From contig JAOAPW010000203.1 of assembly GCA_025463105.1 (NCBI GenBank), positions 1-5,577 on the forward strand: a DNA stretch of 5,577 nt, in the 5' to 3' direction. A program made the translations under genes and the position numbers. The notes under the pieces are model-generated. The model was given only the letters and a program-made list of their open reading frames with translations, made no database searches and was not told the DNA's origin. Positions 5,467 to 5,577 of the stretch are shown here, one piece after another. Numbering within the stretch: position 1 is the first letter of the stretch; every line of letters starts with the position of its first letter. The stretch comes from Candidatus Acidiferrum typicum (GTDB lineage: Bacteria > Acidobacteriota > Terriglobia > Acidiferrales > UBA7541).

Positions 5467-5577
5467 AGGAACAAACGCCAACGAAATTATTAGCCCGAGC
5501 ATTAGCCGCAGGTTTGGGCGCGACGGAGCTATTTAGAATCACAGCGGTTAGAAATATGGCGGAGAGGGTTAAACCTA
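5467..5577. other. Gene-free right edge
   Basis: No supported gene. ATG at 5556 opens a plus-strand frame that runs off the edge after seven codons (MAERVKP) with no ribosome site in front of it, too little to call. No tRNA or clear repeat is visible. Confidence 0.4.

Noticed and set aside
5260..5502. An 80-codon minus-strand frame overlapping the recombinase start
   Set aside because: It runs through the inverted repeats, has no ribosome site, and overlaps the certain catalytic N-terminus of the recombinase in another frame.
5429..5510. A tRNA-like or tmRNA-like end (TCGGACTCCACC on the minus strand)
   Set aside because: The 7-bp pair closes only 24 nt with no D, anticodon or T arms, and the tmRNA hallmark sequences are missing.

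Overview
The window reads as a chromosomal stretch from a moderately GC-rich, free-living bacterium. The protein styles (DUF2760 next to a lidless Hsp70, a secreted tandem SnoaL-like protein, a TetR regulator) would fit Acidobacteriota or a similar soil/environmental phylum. That placement is an impression from protein style, not something the sequence proves. There are five protein genes. I see no rRNA, tRNA, CRISPR array or complete insertion sequence.

Left third, minus strand (12-2596): a two-gene operon transcribed leftward. A promoter with an extended -10 (2569-2596) and a leader of about 85 nt precede a DUF2760 protein (1911-2477). After 51 bp comes an Hsp70-family ATPase (12-1859) with an intact nucleotide-binding domain, a beta-type substrate domain and no helical lid. 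The pairing of DUF2760 with a divergent Hsp70 recurs in bacteria and its function is not known to me. The two are best read as a specialised chaperone and its partner. The operon may continue past the left edge.

Middle (2597-4752), plus strand: about 260 bp without a convincing gene, then a 20-bp near-perfect palindrome (2865-2884) that fills the spacer of a candidate promoter. Next is a gene for an exported protein made of two SnoaL/NTF2-like domains (2956-3849), then a TetR-family repressor (4036-4752) with its own candidate promoter. The palindrome looks like a TetR-type operator, so the simplest model is that the TetR protein controls the secreted SnoaL-like protein.

Right (4749-5577), minus strand: a small serine recombinase of the resolvase/invertase type (4749-5357). 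It converges on the TetR gene, and the two stop codons share one CTAG. Directly upstream of the recombinase is a 32-bp element with perfect 13-bp inverted arms (5376-5407), followed by a weaker dyad (5429-5466). These are candidates for the recombinase's own binding or crossover site. The last 110 bp carry no gene I can support.

No clearly new multi-gene system is visible. The points most worth checking are the DUF2760-Hsp70 pair, the palindrome-controlled SnoaL-like gene, and the dyads beside the recombinase.
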